Origin: Gigaspora margarita
Taxonomy: Eukaryota; Glomeromycota; Glomeromycetes; Diversisporales; Gigasporaceae
Length of the DNA: 64,000 bases
Direction: 5' to 3'
NCBI GenBank assembly: GCA_009809945.1
Contig: WTPW01000158.1
Location: forward strand, 459,150 to 523,149
The position numbers and the translations under genes were made by a program. The stretch's first letter is position 1, and each line of letters begins with the position of its first letter. The notes under the pieces were generated by a model. That model saw only the letters and a list, made by a program, of their open reading frames with translations, ran no database searches and had not been told where the DNA came from. Positions 22,122 through 34,369 of the stretch are shown here, piece after piece.

Positions 22122-23370
22122 ATAGTGCTGCAAGCTGGTTTAGCCAGCCCAGCAGGTCCGGCTGAAACTTGGCACAGTAAACATTTCATAAACAAGCTTT
22201 TATAGCAAATTTTTTGCATAAACTAAGTTAATAAATTCTTTTTATAATTATGCATTAAATAATAAATAAAAACTACCCCAAGAACACCCTAAAATTTTAT
22301 CCTAAATTCTGTGCAAAAAAGCACAGCAAAATAATAGTAGGCCCAAAAATTACGCAAAATTTCACTAATAAAACTGCCAATAATCATTAAATGAAAAAAT
22401 GCATTTAAACCAATTTTATCACAGAGTAAACCTATTTGTTAAAAAAATTCTTTTTTTGTAGCTAAAAATTTCAAAAAAATAAATTTTTGGCCAAATTAAG
22501 AATTTTGAATACAGCTGGGTTGAGGTAATCCAAAACTTATTGAACTATTAAATATTTGATTGGTCACAGATGTCCCAGAATTTATGTAAACGATCTCCAA
22601 AATTCTTAATTTTGACAGAAATTTTATTTATTTTAAAATTTTTAGCTATATAAAAAAACTGCTTGATAATAAGTATCAAGGCAGTTTTTGTCTCAAATCA
22701 GATCAATCATGTAACATGCCTGATTACAGATACATTGTTTGATTGGCAAGATGGAGTAAGTATGAGGTAATTTTGTAAGCAATAAGGTAATAGGAAAATT
22801 AGAGTGTAGTTGGGTAAGTAGAAGTAACTTTGATTAATATTAATAATGATTAAGAGGGTAGGAAGAGTAACCTTGTTTCTTCTGCGAACCCAAATTTTGT
22901 TCTGGTAAATCGACCCTCTCCTACCCTAATGTTCAAATTTCACAATTACCTGTCAGATAACAGTTATGCATAGGTTGGGCTAAAGGCTTAAGTTTTTTAT
23001 TACCTGTCAGGACAATAGCTATTTACAGATGGCACAGTTTGCCTGTTGAGACAGCAGTCATGATGTGTAAAAAATAGAAAGAAAAAGAGCATGTGTAAAG
23101 TGATAAGAAAGCTGCAGAAGCTATTTGATAAGTAGGAGAAAGACCCATATTAGTGAGTTATGCCGAAGATAAGAGACAAAACAAAGAAAATTTTTTAAGA
23201 AATAGGCTTATTCCACAATAAAATTTGCCCAAACCCATTTTTTACTTAATAGTATTGGCAATTTTATTAGTAGAATTTTGCGTAATTTTGGCCTTACTGT
23301 ATTTTTACTGTGTATTTTTTTTTGCAGAATTTAGGGTAAATTTTCAGTGTTCTAGTTAATTTTTGTTTAT

Positions 23371-23590
23371 TAGATCAGACCAAATTGATTGTGTTTTACA
23401 TTACTCCTCCCCCATAGTAAAAAAATTTTGATAAATATACATAGGACTATGGGATATTTCAGAAAATTTTATATAGTCATGGAACAATTCAGAAAAAAGT
23501 TTTTTTCTAAAAAAAAATTTTTTAAATTTTACTATGTGAACTACCTCTCCTGGAAGGTAATGTAAAACACATAATCAGCTTTTGTTTTAT
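23371..23590. mobile_element. Small MITE, GTGTTTTACATTACC family, copy 1
   Basis: GTGTTTTACATTACTCCTCC at 23391 faces GGAAGGTAATGTAAAACAC ending at 23570. Weaker pairing extends outward on each side. The centre is an AAAAATTTTTT palindrome. It lies near the centre of the 2.5-kb foldback. Confidence 0.65.
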
Positions 23591-23982
23591 CTCTCATTTT
23601 GGGGTTCTAACTATGTAAACACAGATGGGTTATTCTCCCACTTATTATGCAACCTGCACAACTTTCTTAGGATCAGATTTTTCTATTAATTTTGCATGTA
23701 CATGACTATCATCCTGACAGGTCACGAGAAAGCTGCATATATGACTGACATCTTATCAGGCCACAAAGACTGAATACATATATGACTGTCATCTGACAGG
23801 CCATCTTACAAGAAAACTTGTAAACCATGCTCAACCAACCTTACCCTATATGGCTGTTGTCCCAAAAGGCCACCCAGTGATACTATGTTGGGCAAGGGGG
23901 AAGGGAACGATTTAACCAGATGAATGTAGGTTTGCAGAAGCAACAAGACTAATTTGCCAACATACTTCATTGGTACCGTATA

Positions 23983-24228
23983 GGTGAGACAACTGGATTC
24001 AGTGTTTTACATTACCTCCCCTCCAGAGAAGGGGGGAGAGGGTGGTTCACATAGTAAAATTTTAAAAAATTTTTTTGAAAAAAATTTTTTTTGAATTGTT
24101 CCATGACTGTAAAAATTTTTTAAAATATCCCGTAGCCCTATGTATATTTATCTAAATTATTTTTACTATGAGAAAGAGGGGGAAACGGGAGGAGGTAATG
24201 TAAAACACTGAATCTAGTTGGTCTCATT
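23983..24228. mobile_element. Small MITE, GTGTTTTACATTACC family, copy 2
   Basis: Left GAGACAACTGGATTCAGTGT pairs with right reverse complement GAGACCAACTAGATTCAGTG, continuing through TTTTACATTACCTCC. The interior (CATAGTAAAATTTTAAAAAA, CATGGAACAATTC-like) matches copy 1 in inverted order. Confidence 0.65.
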
Positions 24229-24839
24229 AAAACAATATTATTGATAACTTCATTCTTACTCAAGTAACTTATATGTACTGACTGATTACTCATTTTTTTA
24301 CCTTATATACCTACTATATCAAATGCCTAAGAGCAAAATTACCTCATACTTATCTATGATCGTCTAATGATCGATCAAATAATCGAACATGTAATTATGC
24401 CAGGGTGAGTCGCATATTTGAATCTGAGCTGATTCGAGACAAAAACTTCCTCAATACATACATATCGAGCAGTATTGGTCTGCACTTATTTAGTATGCGA
24501 TTATTAAAAGCTTCTTTTTTTTTAATTTAGTTTATGCAAAAAATTTGTTACAAAAGCTGTATACAAAATGTTTATTGTGCTAAGCCACAGCTCAGCCAAA
24601 GCAGTGGCACATTAATTTAAGCCAGTTTATCTAGCTTGCAGCACTAATTGCGGCATATAATTGGTTTTGGAATCAACTGTCTTAATTCCTACCATAATTT
24701 GCCGTAAAAATTTTGTGCAAAATTGGAATTAACAGTTGTGGTTCCTGTTCAATTTAATGTAAAATTTTTATTATAAAAAAATTACGTGCATACGTCAGAA
24801 TTTGGTTTATTCATGAATTTTACTATAATTTTTAATTTT

Positions 24840-25350
24840 GTTACAATACTGTATGTGGTTAAAGTTGATCTAGTACTATTACAGAATTATGATTAAACAA
24901 TTGCTAATAAGTTTTATTGTGATGATATTCTTGATCATAACTTGCTCATCGATATTTTAGTCTTAACATTTTGATCACATAACCAATCAAAAGCGTTAAA
25001 GCATAATAACTTGATCATATATTGCTGCATTAGTTTTAGCATGCTGATTACATTTTGGATATAACCATGATTTAATTGGTTGGTAGATTGATATAAAACT
25101 ACGAACTACAAAAATCACCAAGAAAATTATTATTAAAAATTTATGAAAAACAGAAAAATCTTTATCTGACTCTTTAGTTTTTTACTATTGCAGACTTGCA
25201 CTTGTGAACTTTAAGTTTATTTAATTAAGATTATGCAAAATGCTTCAAATTCGTAAAACTTTGATTGACTCTTTTTACACTCAAAATAGTCCAACGAAAG
25301 CACAATTTTAAGAGAATTGTTTAAGGCATTAAAAAACAGAATAAAATGTG
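24840..25350 (+). repeat. Dispersed repeat, copy 1 (second copy 52925-53535)
   Basis: Shared phrases in the same order and orientation include ATGATTAAACAATTG.TAATA, TAGTCTTAACATTTTGATCA, AAGCGTTAAAGCATAATAAC and TTAGTTTTAGCA. Copies are about 500-600 bp. No open frame is conserved. It may be a non-coding element or an eroded gene segment. Confidence 0.6.
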
Positions 25351-25395
25351 ATCTACATACCTTCACTGCCGCAGCATCCAATCAATTAATCAATA

Positions 25396-25605
25396 TCAGA
25401 TAAATAAGTAATCAGGTTTTAAATTATCTAAATTTTTCTCAATCACCATTTGCAGCTCCTTCTTGACATATAATGTGTTCGTAACATATTTAGTTAGTGC
25501 AATTCCGAAAGACAATAATAAAAAGATTGTTATAGTGATTGCTATGCACATTAATCGAGACAAAAACCTGTTAAAGCGATGTTTGGTTAAACATCTCTCA
25601 TACAA
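25396..25605 (-). CDS. Small ORF with one membrane segment, doubtful
   Basis: 69 codons starting MYERCLTKHRFNRFLSRLMC, followed by a hydrophobic run (IAITITIFLLLSFGIALT) long enough for one membrane helix and a charged tail. There is no second exon or known motif. A hydrophobic run can arise by chance from T-rich sequence, so I keep this only as a possible small membrane protein or exon. Confidence 0.15.
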   Translation of the reverse strand: MYERCLTKHRFNRFLSRLMCIAITITIFLLLSFGIALTKYVTNTLYVKKELQMVIEKNLDNLKPDYLFI

Positions 25606-25689
25606 TAGATGAATATAGTACTATGCGATGCATAAAGTGTTTTTTAAGTGCAGAATTCACATTTTTACTGCGTTTAATGCATTGTCCAA

Positions 25690-26470
25690 TTAGTTATGAG
25701 ACGTATGCCATTTCAAATGCCTCATAACTGTGAAATTTTCAATATCACATCACTCTGTTCCTGGTATTATGCATGTGATACTAGAAGAAAAGCCCCATTC
25801 AATGCAAAATATAGAAACATCAAAGATCATACTCATCGGTCCTGATATAGGCAGAATCCTGATGAGGATTGATCATTCAATCAAATGAAAAAGTGCTACA
25901 CCACTTGCCTGTAATCGTACTCCATTCCTGGTATATGCACATATACAGATATAGAAATATCTGATGTCACGAGGTTGATCAACCAATTAATGCTCGGATT
26001 TTGCTGTCTTTATTTAACTCTTTAGTAAGCCATACTCTTCGTACTTTGTACTACATTCCTGATATATCCTTTACAAAAACTAGCTAATTTTTCATTAATT
26101 TATATTATCTTAAATATTAAAATAAAATTATTAAAATTTATATGTTATAATAATCTTATAATGCTTAAAATAATCTTATAATTATCTTATCATATAATTA
26201 TCTTAGAATAATCTTAAAATTATCTTATAATTATCTTATAATAATTTTATAAAAATCTTATAAATTTCTTTAAAATCTTATGAAAATTTATAAAAATCAT
26301 ATAATAATCTTAAACAATAATCATATAATAACTTGTAATGAATTTTAAATATTAAGCTATAATATTATTATTTTTATATATTAAATCTTAATTTTATAAT
26401 AAATAATCTTTTAATTATAAAAAAAATTAAAAATCAATTAATATAACGTTTAATAATATTTTAAATTATT
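25690..26470. repeat. Eroded repeats, then ATAATCTTA simple sequence
   Basis: CTCTGTTCCTGGTATTATGC, ACTCCATTCCTGGTATATGC and ACTACATTCCTGATATATCC recur about every 150-180 bp (25754, 25919, 26049). From about 26130 to 26345 the sequence is ATAATCTTATAATTATCTTA-type simple repeat. No gene. Confidence 0.5.
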
Positions 26471-26684
26471 TTAAACTCACCAGCAAAAAATTGCTAGTTT
26501 CAGTAAAGTAATAAATTAACCTTTCACTTTTTCAATTTTTTATTAACAATCATAGAACCGCAAAAATATAATTTTTGAATCTGAGCAAATAGGAATTGCT
26601 ATGATGAGTATTTAAATACCAAAACCTTCTACATGACCAAAATTTTAAAAATTGGGTTACACATACTTTTAAAATCATTAATGT

Positions 26685-27472
26685 TAGTACTGCCATCATA
26701 GGACATGTCCTTTTAATTGCTGTTTATAATAAAAATTATAATAAAAACATATGAATTTACTATAGATATAGATTAGAAGATTCTTTTAAATCTAACTTAT
26801 TAACTTAAAACTAAATTTTTTAGAGTATATAACAAGGGGAGAAAAAAAATTGGGCTTAAAGATTGAATTAAAATTTCGCTGATTTTGCACAAAACAAAAT
26901 GTAACTTCGCCAAAAGCAAATATTTTCTGATTTTATGATAATATGTACATGTAAAATCATGCTCTGAACAACTTTACTTAGTCGAAAATGCAATTCAATC
27001 TCAAATATAATGTAAAATTACATGCCAAACAACTTTGCTTAGAGCCCAAAGTAGGTTACCTAATAAGAAAAAATATTGTATTATGAAATACGATAAATTT
27101 TAACTTTAGCACATAGACAACCAATTTTTCTTACAAGGTAACCTACTTTCACTGACTAAGTAAAGTTGTTCAGAGCATGATTTTACATGTACATATTATC
27201 ATAAAATCAGAAAATATTTGCTTTTGGCGAAGTTACATTTTTGTTTTGTGCAAAATCAGCGAAATTTTAATTCAATCTTTAAGCCCAATTTTTTCTTCTC
27301 TACTTGTTCTATACCCTGAAAAATTTAGTTTTAAGTTAATAAGTTAGATTTAAAAGAATCTTCTAATCCATATCTATTGTAATTCATATGTTTTTATTAT
27401 AATTTTTATTATAAACAATATTTGGACCATTTTTTAAGGACATGTCCTATGTCTATTAGTACTGCTGAGGGT
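26685..27472. mobile_element. Outer inverted repeats around foldback copy B
   Basis: AGTACTGCCATCATAGGACA + TGTCC on the left is answered on the right by GGACATGTCCTATG...TAGTACT. Foldback copy C at 44242 is also bracketed by ATAG.ACATGT / ACAT.TCCTATGACT. So either the family's true ends lie further out, or copies B and C both sit inside one MITE family. Confidence 0.5.
26727..27411. mobile_element. Foldback element, copy B (685 bp)
   Basis: TA flanks both ends (26725-26726 and 27412-27413). The element starts TAATAAAAATTATAATAAAA and ends with its reverse complement. The arms pair almost base for base over more than 300 bp each; for example AATTCAATCTTTAAGCCCAA on the right answers TTGGGCTTAAAGATTGAATT on the left. 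The spacer near the centre is tiny. This is the cleanest copy of the family. Confidence 0.8.
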
Positions 27473-27814
27473 CTTCATTTAATGAACCAAGCTGGAAATG
27501 ATTTAGGGACACAAATTGTTTAGCTAAAGTTTTTATGTTGTGGTTTGTACAAAAGCTTAGATGACTGAGCATGTGTTAAAACATAAAAAAAGGAGTGTAT
27601 ATTTACTGAGTATGCGTATAGATCAGTTAATCAGTATAGTATTGTCAAATTTATTAGCATATATGTCATATTATACTCATGTGATTTTGCATATTGTGAT
27701 TATTATACGAGTGTTCTTATCCTGTACCCAGGGTATAGGCACTTTATCCTATACTGGGGGAGTACAGAAGTTTATCCTGTGTCATCTAATGATGATTGGT
27801 TAAAACAAAATATT

Positions 27815-28500
27815 CAAAATTCTTAACTCTAAACGAAGATATCTCAATAAATACCTATTCAAATCCATAGAAATTTTTTTTTTGAATTCTACAAGTTTGT
27901 AGAATTCAAATAAAAAAAATTTTATCGAATTCAGTTAGATACTTGCTGAGATATCTTTACTCAAAGTTTAGAAAAATCTGCATGTCTATTAAATAATACA
28001 AGTTGACCAAAATTCTTAAAACTTTGAGCGAAGATATTTCAGCAAGTACCTAACCAAATTCGATAAAAATTTTTTTATTTGAATTCTATGGAATCATATA
28101 ATTCAAATAAAAAAAATTTTACTGAAGTTGATCAGGTATTTGCCAAGATATCTTTGCTCAAATTTAAAAAAAATTGTATATCAATTAAAAAAAGCTGTGC
28201 CAAAATTCATAAAACTTTGATCGAAGAAATCTCAGCAAGTACCTAACCAAATTTGATAAAAATTTTTTATTTGAATTCTATGAATTTATAGAATTCAAAT
28301 AAAAAATCTTTTATCGAATTTGGTTAGATACTTGCCAAGATATCTTCAAAGTTCTAAAAAAGCTTGCATGTCTATTAAAAGTTACAAGTTATGCCAAAAT
28401 TCCTAAAACTTTGAGCTAAAATATCTCAGCAAGTGCTTAACTAACTTCGCTAAAAATTTTTTTATTTGAATTGCTAAGATATCTTTGATCAAGTTTAAAG
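27815..28500. repeat. 193-bp satellite; each unit is a palindrome
   Basis: The phrase CTTTGAGCGAAGATATTTCA (and variants) recurs near 27824, 28020, 28213 and 28406, a period of about 193 bp over 3.6 units. Within each unit the left half (...CTCAGCAAGTACCTAACCAA) is inverted in the right half (TTGGTTAGATACTTGCCAAG...) around an AATTC...GAATT centre, so each unit can fold into a hairpin. Confidence 0.8.
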
Positions 28501-28709
28501 AATTTTTAAAATGGTTATCATATAAAAACTGTACTAAAAAANGATTTTATTTATTTAAACATTATTACAAAACAAACAAAATCCAAAAATTTATTATTTT
28601 TAAAATAATTTTTTATTAAAAAATATATATATGCAAAATAACAAAAAGAACAAAAAATACAAAGACAAAAAAAAAATTATAATCAACAGTAATATAACAA
28701 GAAATATAA

Positions 28710-29185
28710 CTAGACAAAAGCCAAAAACACAACAAGCAACAATCAAAAACACTAGCAAAAACACTACCAAGTAACAATAAAAATATCACCAAACTATGAT
28801 CAAAAGCACTAGCAAACAACAACCAAAAGTACCAAAAATAACAACCAAAGCATCACCAAATGATGGCCAAAAGCACCAACAAATGACAATGAAAATCACC
28901 AACCAAAGCACCAACAAACGACGACCAAAAGCACCAACAAATGATGACCAAAAACACCAACAAACAACAACCAAAAATACCAACAAATGATGACGAAAAG
29001 CATCACCAAACTATGGCCAAAAGCACCAACAAACAACAGCCAAAAGCACCAACAAACAACGACTAAAAAGCACCAACAAACGATGACCAAAAGTACCAAC
29101 AAATGACACCAAAAGCATCAACAAATGATGACGAAAAGCACAACAAATGACAACCAAAAGCACCAACAAATGACGATAAAAGCTA
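28710..29185. repeat. 24-bp minisatellite (AAAAGCACCAACAAATGACGACC type)
   Basis: About 19-20 tandem units of roughly 24 bp, with point variation and some shortened units. Because 24 is a multiple of three, several frames on both strands stay open (minus-strand frames read repeats of VVCWCFG / LLVLL). These are artefacts of the repeat, not genes. Confidence 0.85.
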
Positions 29186-29697
29186 ATAAAAAAAAAATTT
29201 TTTTTGATCAGATTATCAAAATATAAACAAAAAACCAGGGGGTCAGGATAATTATCCATACCCCCTAGGTATAGGATAAACTACGTATACCCCCCAGATA
29301 TAGGATAAACTACATATACCCCTGGAACAGGTTAAGTTTTCTCTCATTATACTATCAGTACTACATTATGCATATGTATATTATGTTAAAATTAAAATCT
29401 GATTTATTTGAGATTCAAAGCGTCAATTAAAATTTTTAGTAATTTACAATGCTAGAATTCTGTCGATCATGGATACGATTAAAAAAAAAGTATGAGCGAG
29501 AGTTTTTGTGAGGGTGTAATTGATTTAACAATCGATTCTTCCTCAGAATCTGATTTTCTAGTTATTGAATTAGACGATTTGGGAGTTGATATTACAGTAA
29601 GATGAATGTAGTACAAATTATTTTTTGGTTTAGACTTATCTAGAATAGGTTTTTTTTAATTAATATTATAAAAAGCTATTGTTTTTTTTTAATAGTA

Positions 29698-29893
29698 CAG
29701 TCAGACCTCTCTAAATGCTTAGTGTCGGGACCATAGTAAAAATTTTCAAAAACATGCATTTAGAGAGGTTATGCATTTAGGGAAGTAAAAATCTATAAGT
29801 GTTATATTAAGTTGGGCTGAAAAAAGCCATGCATTTAGGGAGTTTTTACTTAGATATGCATTTAGGAAGGTTGCATTTAGGGAGGTCCGACTG
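29698..29893. mobile_element. pogo/Tc1-type MITE inside intron 1
   Basis: TA flanks both sides (29696-29697 and 29894-29895). The ends CAGTCAGACCTCTCTAAATG and inverted CAGTCGGACCTCCCTAAATG are the CAGTCRGACCTC-type ends of pogo/Tigger-like elements. The 196-bp interior repeats TGCATTTAG motifs. It sits between the donor of exon 1 and the acceptor of exon 2. Confidence 0.85.
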
Positions 29894-30952
29894 TATTAAA
29901 GTTTTACTATAATATTACCAATATTTTTTAATCAAAGCTATATGCAATTTATTAAAGATGCTTTATTAATTTCTTTATTCAGGATAAGGATTTTAATTTA
30001 TCAATTAAAAATGATAATTGTGAAGTTTTTTTCTGAAGCACCTGTTATCAATTATTTTACTAAAGAACTTACTATAGAAGATATACGGTTCTCTGCTGTT
30101 CCTATTGAATATTCGGCTACATCTAATGAAGGTGTTGCTTATATTTTTAATGTGAATTCATCTAATCTGAATGCACTATTTAATGATGTAAGTAAAATTG
30201 TTACACTGCATATTGTCTAAAAATTATTAAATTTTAATCTTTTTAGATACAATATTCAATGGAAGGAGGTGGTGGCACTTATAAAATCAGATGCCCATAT
30301 TTAAATTGCAATATAAAAAAAGTTATTCACAAATGCACAAGAGTTAAAGTTTGTGAATATACGGATAATAATATTAAAAATGTATCGCATTGTGAAGTTA
30401 ACAAAAATAAAGATTTTTTTATGATAAATCAGCTAGGTGAATCTCAAATATCTATAGAGGCTCAAACTTATGCATAAGAATTGTTTTTATAAATTTTTTT
30501 TTAAAATTTATAATTTTTATTAATAATTTTATATTTTAGCAAATATATCTCATTTATGAATCAAAGTGTTACTTGTCCATATAATAATAGAAAGTGTTTG
30601 GAACGTCCTATAGTTTGCCAACTTGGTAGAAGAACTGAGAATGATCCAATAACAAAATTTGTAGGATGTTCAAATTGGAAACCTTCAGAAAAACATATTA
30701 AACCTAAATCAAGTTAATATTAATTTACTTGAAAAACTTTTTCAAGGAAAAGAGGTATAAAATATATTTATTATAATTATAGAAATCATAATTTTATTAT
30801 TAATAAATAACTGTTATCCAACAAACTCATATGATCATGAAAAAATTTCTTACTATTATTTTTTTATGTGTTATTACGTAATCATGTTTGTTCAAATTAA
30901 AACTCAGCAGGCGACTCTCTACCAATTATGATCATAAATTGCCAGATAATAC

Positions 30953-31070
30953 CATTATTGGGCAAATTGGTGAATATGGTAATTTGACAAATGATTGGCT
31001 ACACGTGCCGCAGAGCAGCACGTGATCATTTGCCAAATTACCATTATTCACCAATTTTTGCCCAATAATG
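30953..31070. mobile_element. Hairpin MITE (118 bp) inside the MULE-like gene
   Basis: CATTATTGGGCAAATTGGTG...TGGTAATTTG pairs with CAAATTACCATTATTCACCA...CCCAATAATG. The loop contains CACGTGCCGCAGAGCAGCAC. The element is almost entirely stem. Confidence 0.75.
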
Positions 31071-33264
31071 TATACTTATGAGCATTTATAATCAAGTTTT
31101 ACAAACTTGTAAAACTGTTTTATCTACATCATCTCGTTTACAACAATGCAGTAAGTATAATATTTAATTTCAATTGTAATTTTTATTTATAATTATATAT
31201 ATTAAATATTATTTTATTATAATTTAGAATTTTATCATTCCGGAGAAAATAATTCTATTGGTGGTCATGGAAAATTATTCATCTTCAATGTGAAGTTAAT
31301 TTTATTAAATTAATTCCACATGATTTTATTCAATATCCCTTTGTAATTTTAATTTGTCATGGCATTCACAATCACTCACCTCCTCCGCTATCAAAAGTTC
31401 CAATTAATATTCAAAATAATTTCAATCATTTATTGGAAAATGCTTCTAATGAATATGAAAATATAACATTAACAAAAATTTTATCTGGTAAAATATTTTA
31501 TTAATATTTAATTTTTATATAATATAATATTTATAATTTAATAATTAATTTTTTTAGGAAATATGTTAAAAGCAGTATTTGGAAAAGAATTTTTTTCTAA
31601 AATACATAGTTCTTTAAATAATTTAGTTCATTTAAGGTATCTTATTAACAAATTTCAAAGAAAAAAATATCCTCATGGTCAGGGTATTTTGGGACTTACC
31701 TATAATATGTGGCAAGGAAATAATGAATTTTCTGGTTATCTTCAAGAAATTGGTAAATATTTATATAATTTATATTTATTACTATATAAAAATTAAATTT
31801 TTTAATAAAATAATTTATATTTTTAGGAACTTTTGAAAATGGTAGTATTATGGCAATTTGTATGTTTAAAGAACAAGCTTTAAAATGGTTAGAAGTTGAA
31901 TGGTTTCAAATTGATCTTTCTTTTAAGCAAGTTCATGGTGAAATTAAAGAGTTTAAAGTTAATGATTATTCTGAACAATATAATAAAGGTATTTAATCAA
32001 TTAATTAAAATTTTTTATTAATTATTAAATTTAATTTTATTTTATTATTTATAGCTCTTACATTTGCAAGAGTTTTTATTAATATTTGTAATGCAAATAT
32101 ATATTGTCGAATATTTAAATTATTATTTCAATATATTAAAAACTTAACTAATCAAATGCCATCATTTTATTATATTCATAATTGTGGATGGAAATGTATT
32201 ATTGGTGATTTGGATCAAGGACAAGCAAAAGTTCTTGGAATATATTTAGAAGAAATTGATCATACTAAAAATTGGAAAGAGCATCTTCAAGCAATTTTTA
32301 AACATGTATAGTACATTTTAATAGGTAATTTTTAAAATATTTTTAATAAATTAAATTAAATTTTTATAAATTTTAATTTATTTATATAATAAATTTAGTA
32401 ATATAAGAAACATAATTATTGTTATGAAGCAAAAGAACTTATGTATAAATTGCCACAATGTGAAAACAAAATAGAAGTAGATGAACTTTTTAAACAACTT
32501 AATGATTTAAATTCAAATATTAAAGATAAATATAATTATTTAATTAAACTTAAATTTTATTTTTTTTATATTAATTATTTTAATTTATTATTTAGATTGG
32601 ATTGAGTTTTATAGTGAAAATTGGATTTTAGCTTCATTAAATCCAATATTTTCTGAAATTTCACTTGATACCTGGTATAAAACTCCTCATAATACAAATG
32701 TTTCTAAAAGTTGTCATGCTAAAATTAACAAATATGGAACAAACCTTAATTTAAAAATTGCTATTGAAAGGTAATTTATTTTTTTAAATTTTAAATTTTA
32801 TAATAAATAATATTTATTAAATTATATTTTTAGAGCAAGATTGGATGATAATAAAACTTTTCATGCTTTTGAAACTCATAATATAAGTGGTGTTGCAATG
32901 CACGGATCTAATCATGGAATTATGTCAAGAGCAATAAAATCTATTAAAAAAACTGGTAAGTTTTTATTTATATTTATTATAAATAAAATTTATATTTACT
33001 AATATAATTAAACTATTGTATAAATTAAAAGTATCTAAAAAAAGGAATCCAATGAAAAATCTAATTCAAAATCTAAAAAAAATCTCGCACATTAACTAAA
33101 AATCAAAATTCTTCGACAAATATTGAAGATGATTTAGATAAAATGGAGCATCGTATTACATTACAGGAAAGAGAAATGGCATTGAAAGAACATGAAGCAG
33201 AACTTAAAATTAACAAATTTTAATTAAAGAAAAACAAACTGAATTAAATATTATTGATGAATAA

Positions 33265-33720
33265 TAAATAACAATAAAATTTATTTATTTGTAATTTATT
33301 GCTTAAAATAGTATTTTATAATATAATTATCACTAATATATGTACAAAAGCTTATATTAAACTAATACTAATAAATAAATAAATATTAAAATTGCTTCGC
33401 AAAAATTATACATATATAAAAAATTCACATTTTAATATTTTTATATCTTTATTAATATATATACTAATTTTTTAAAACTATAGCAAATAATATATTTTTA
33501 ATACACATTTTATTTAAATTAAAATAAACATTTATATTAAAATTCAGTCTAAATATAATCTAACTAAATTTTCAAATTTAAATTACATAATTTAAAAAAA
33601 TATTAATTACTATAAAATTTGATAATACGCATACAAATTTTCATATTATTAATACCTTTTAAAATATACATAAATATTTATTAAGCTTGCGCTATATTAG
33701 AATAAAATAAGATAAAATAC
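33265..33720. other. AT-rich stretch, no gene seen
   Basis: Downstream of the MULE-like gene the sequence is almost pure A/T with no open frame, element end or tandem order that I can support. Confidence 0.45.
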
Positions 33721-33721
33721 A

Positions 33722-34120
33722 GAAATAAAAGTCGCTTTTAATAACTTGAGATAATTAATATAAGAAAAATTGATTTATTTAAAGCTAAACTCAGCTCTTG
33801 AAAATATAAAACCGGCCAAGTCTATAGTAGTTATCAAAATCTTGCCAATTAGAAGATATTACTCAAAGGTGACCTAAAGAACAAGTGTTGGCAAAAAAAA
33901 ATTAGAATGCATTATCAATAACTTGAAATAATTAATATGAGAAATAAACTTCATTATTTGAAAATTAACCTCTTAATTTTCACAAATACATGACTTCCGA
34001 ATTGAATATTTATAAAACCAGCCAGCCTATTCTTATTAAGAGCTTATTATAATCTTGCCAATTCGAAGATATTACTCAAGAGCACCCAAAGAATAAGTAT
34101 TAGTCAAAAAATTAGCAAAA
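33722..34120. repeat. Two-copy tandem repeat (~190-240 bp)
   Basis: AATAACTTGA.ATAATTAATA recurs at 33739 and 33920. AATCTTGCCAATT.GAAGATA + TTACTCAA recurs at 33838 and 34052. Each copy has an AAAACC.GCCA.. block. The second copy has an extra ~50 bp in the middle. Confidence 0.65.
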
Positions 34121-34369
34121 TAAATAAAACACAGTAACAAAAAAAAAAAGTTAAAAAAACAACTTACTATAACGCAATCTAACGAAAGGAATTAAAAATC
34201 ACAAATAAACAAAGAAATAGACTATTAGAAAAGTACAACCAAAAAGACATCAAAAACTAAGAAAAATCAACCTATAAACACAAAAAAAAAACCTACCTAC
34301 ACAAAGATCTCAGAAATGTTGATTTGAGATTAATCGAACCCTAGTTTTATCGTTAAAAAGATAGTATGT

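Larger units (their letters stand above)
22122..24647. mobile_element. 2.5-kb foldback element with nested small MITEs
   Basis: Left terminus TAGTGCTGCAAGCTGGTTTA and inverted right terminus TAGTGCTGCAAGCTAGATAA match well. Further paired blocks run inward: TTTTTTGCATAAACTAA near 22210 with TTTAGTTTATGCAAAAAA near 24527; CTGCTTGATAATAAG...TTTTTGTCTC near 22660 with GAGACAAAAACTTCC near 24437; CCTGTCAGATAACAG near 22951 with CTGTCATCTGACAGG near 23785. So each arm is about 1 kb. TAGTGCTGC-type ends hint at hAT, but no 8-bp duplication is seen. Confidence 0.65.
27716..29341. mobile_element. TIR element holding two satellites
   Basis: Left end repeats TTATCCTGTACCCAGGGTAT and TTTATCCTATACTGGGGGAG. 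The right end inverted gives TTTATCCTATATCTGGGGGG and TTATCCTATACCTAGGGGGT. The ends are thus terminal inverted repeats with internal sub-repeats of about 35 bp. Between them lie a 193-bp palindromic satellite (27815-28500) and a 24-bp minisatellite (28710-29180). No transposase frame. Confidence 0.6.
29492..33264 (+). pseudogene. Intron-bearing MULE-transposase-like gene, decayed
   Basis: Exon 1 (29492-29596) starts MSESFCEGVIDLTIDSSSES with a GTAAG donor. Later exons have TTTTAG acceptors: 29983-30187, then 30247 on with MEGGGGTYKIRCPYLNCNIK, a Cys/His-rich segment. Next come a CPYNNRKCLERPIVCQ block near 30573 and LICHGIHNHSPPP near 31348. The MULE core follows: GQGILGLTYNMWQGNNEFSG near 31680, FQIDLSFKQVHG near 31906 with the first catalytic Asp, and IIGDLDQGQAKVLG near 32198 with the second. 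A charged C-terminus ends at the TAA at 33264. Breaks include a shift in the T-run near 30027 and a stop near 32309. Two small elements sit within it. No long TIRs flank it, so it may be a domesticated host gene or a truncated transposon. Confidence 0.7.

Noticed and set aside
27561-27803. 80-codon hydrophobic frame
   Set aside because: Its second half is the terminal inverted repeat of a non-coding element.
28616-29259. Overlapping minus-strand frames rich in VCWCF/LLVLL and a plus-strand TNKRRPK frame
   Set aside because: They are translations of a 24-bp minisatellite, open in several frames at once. No start context or unique sequence.
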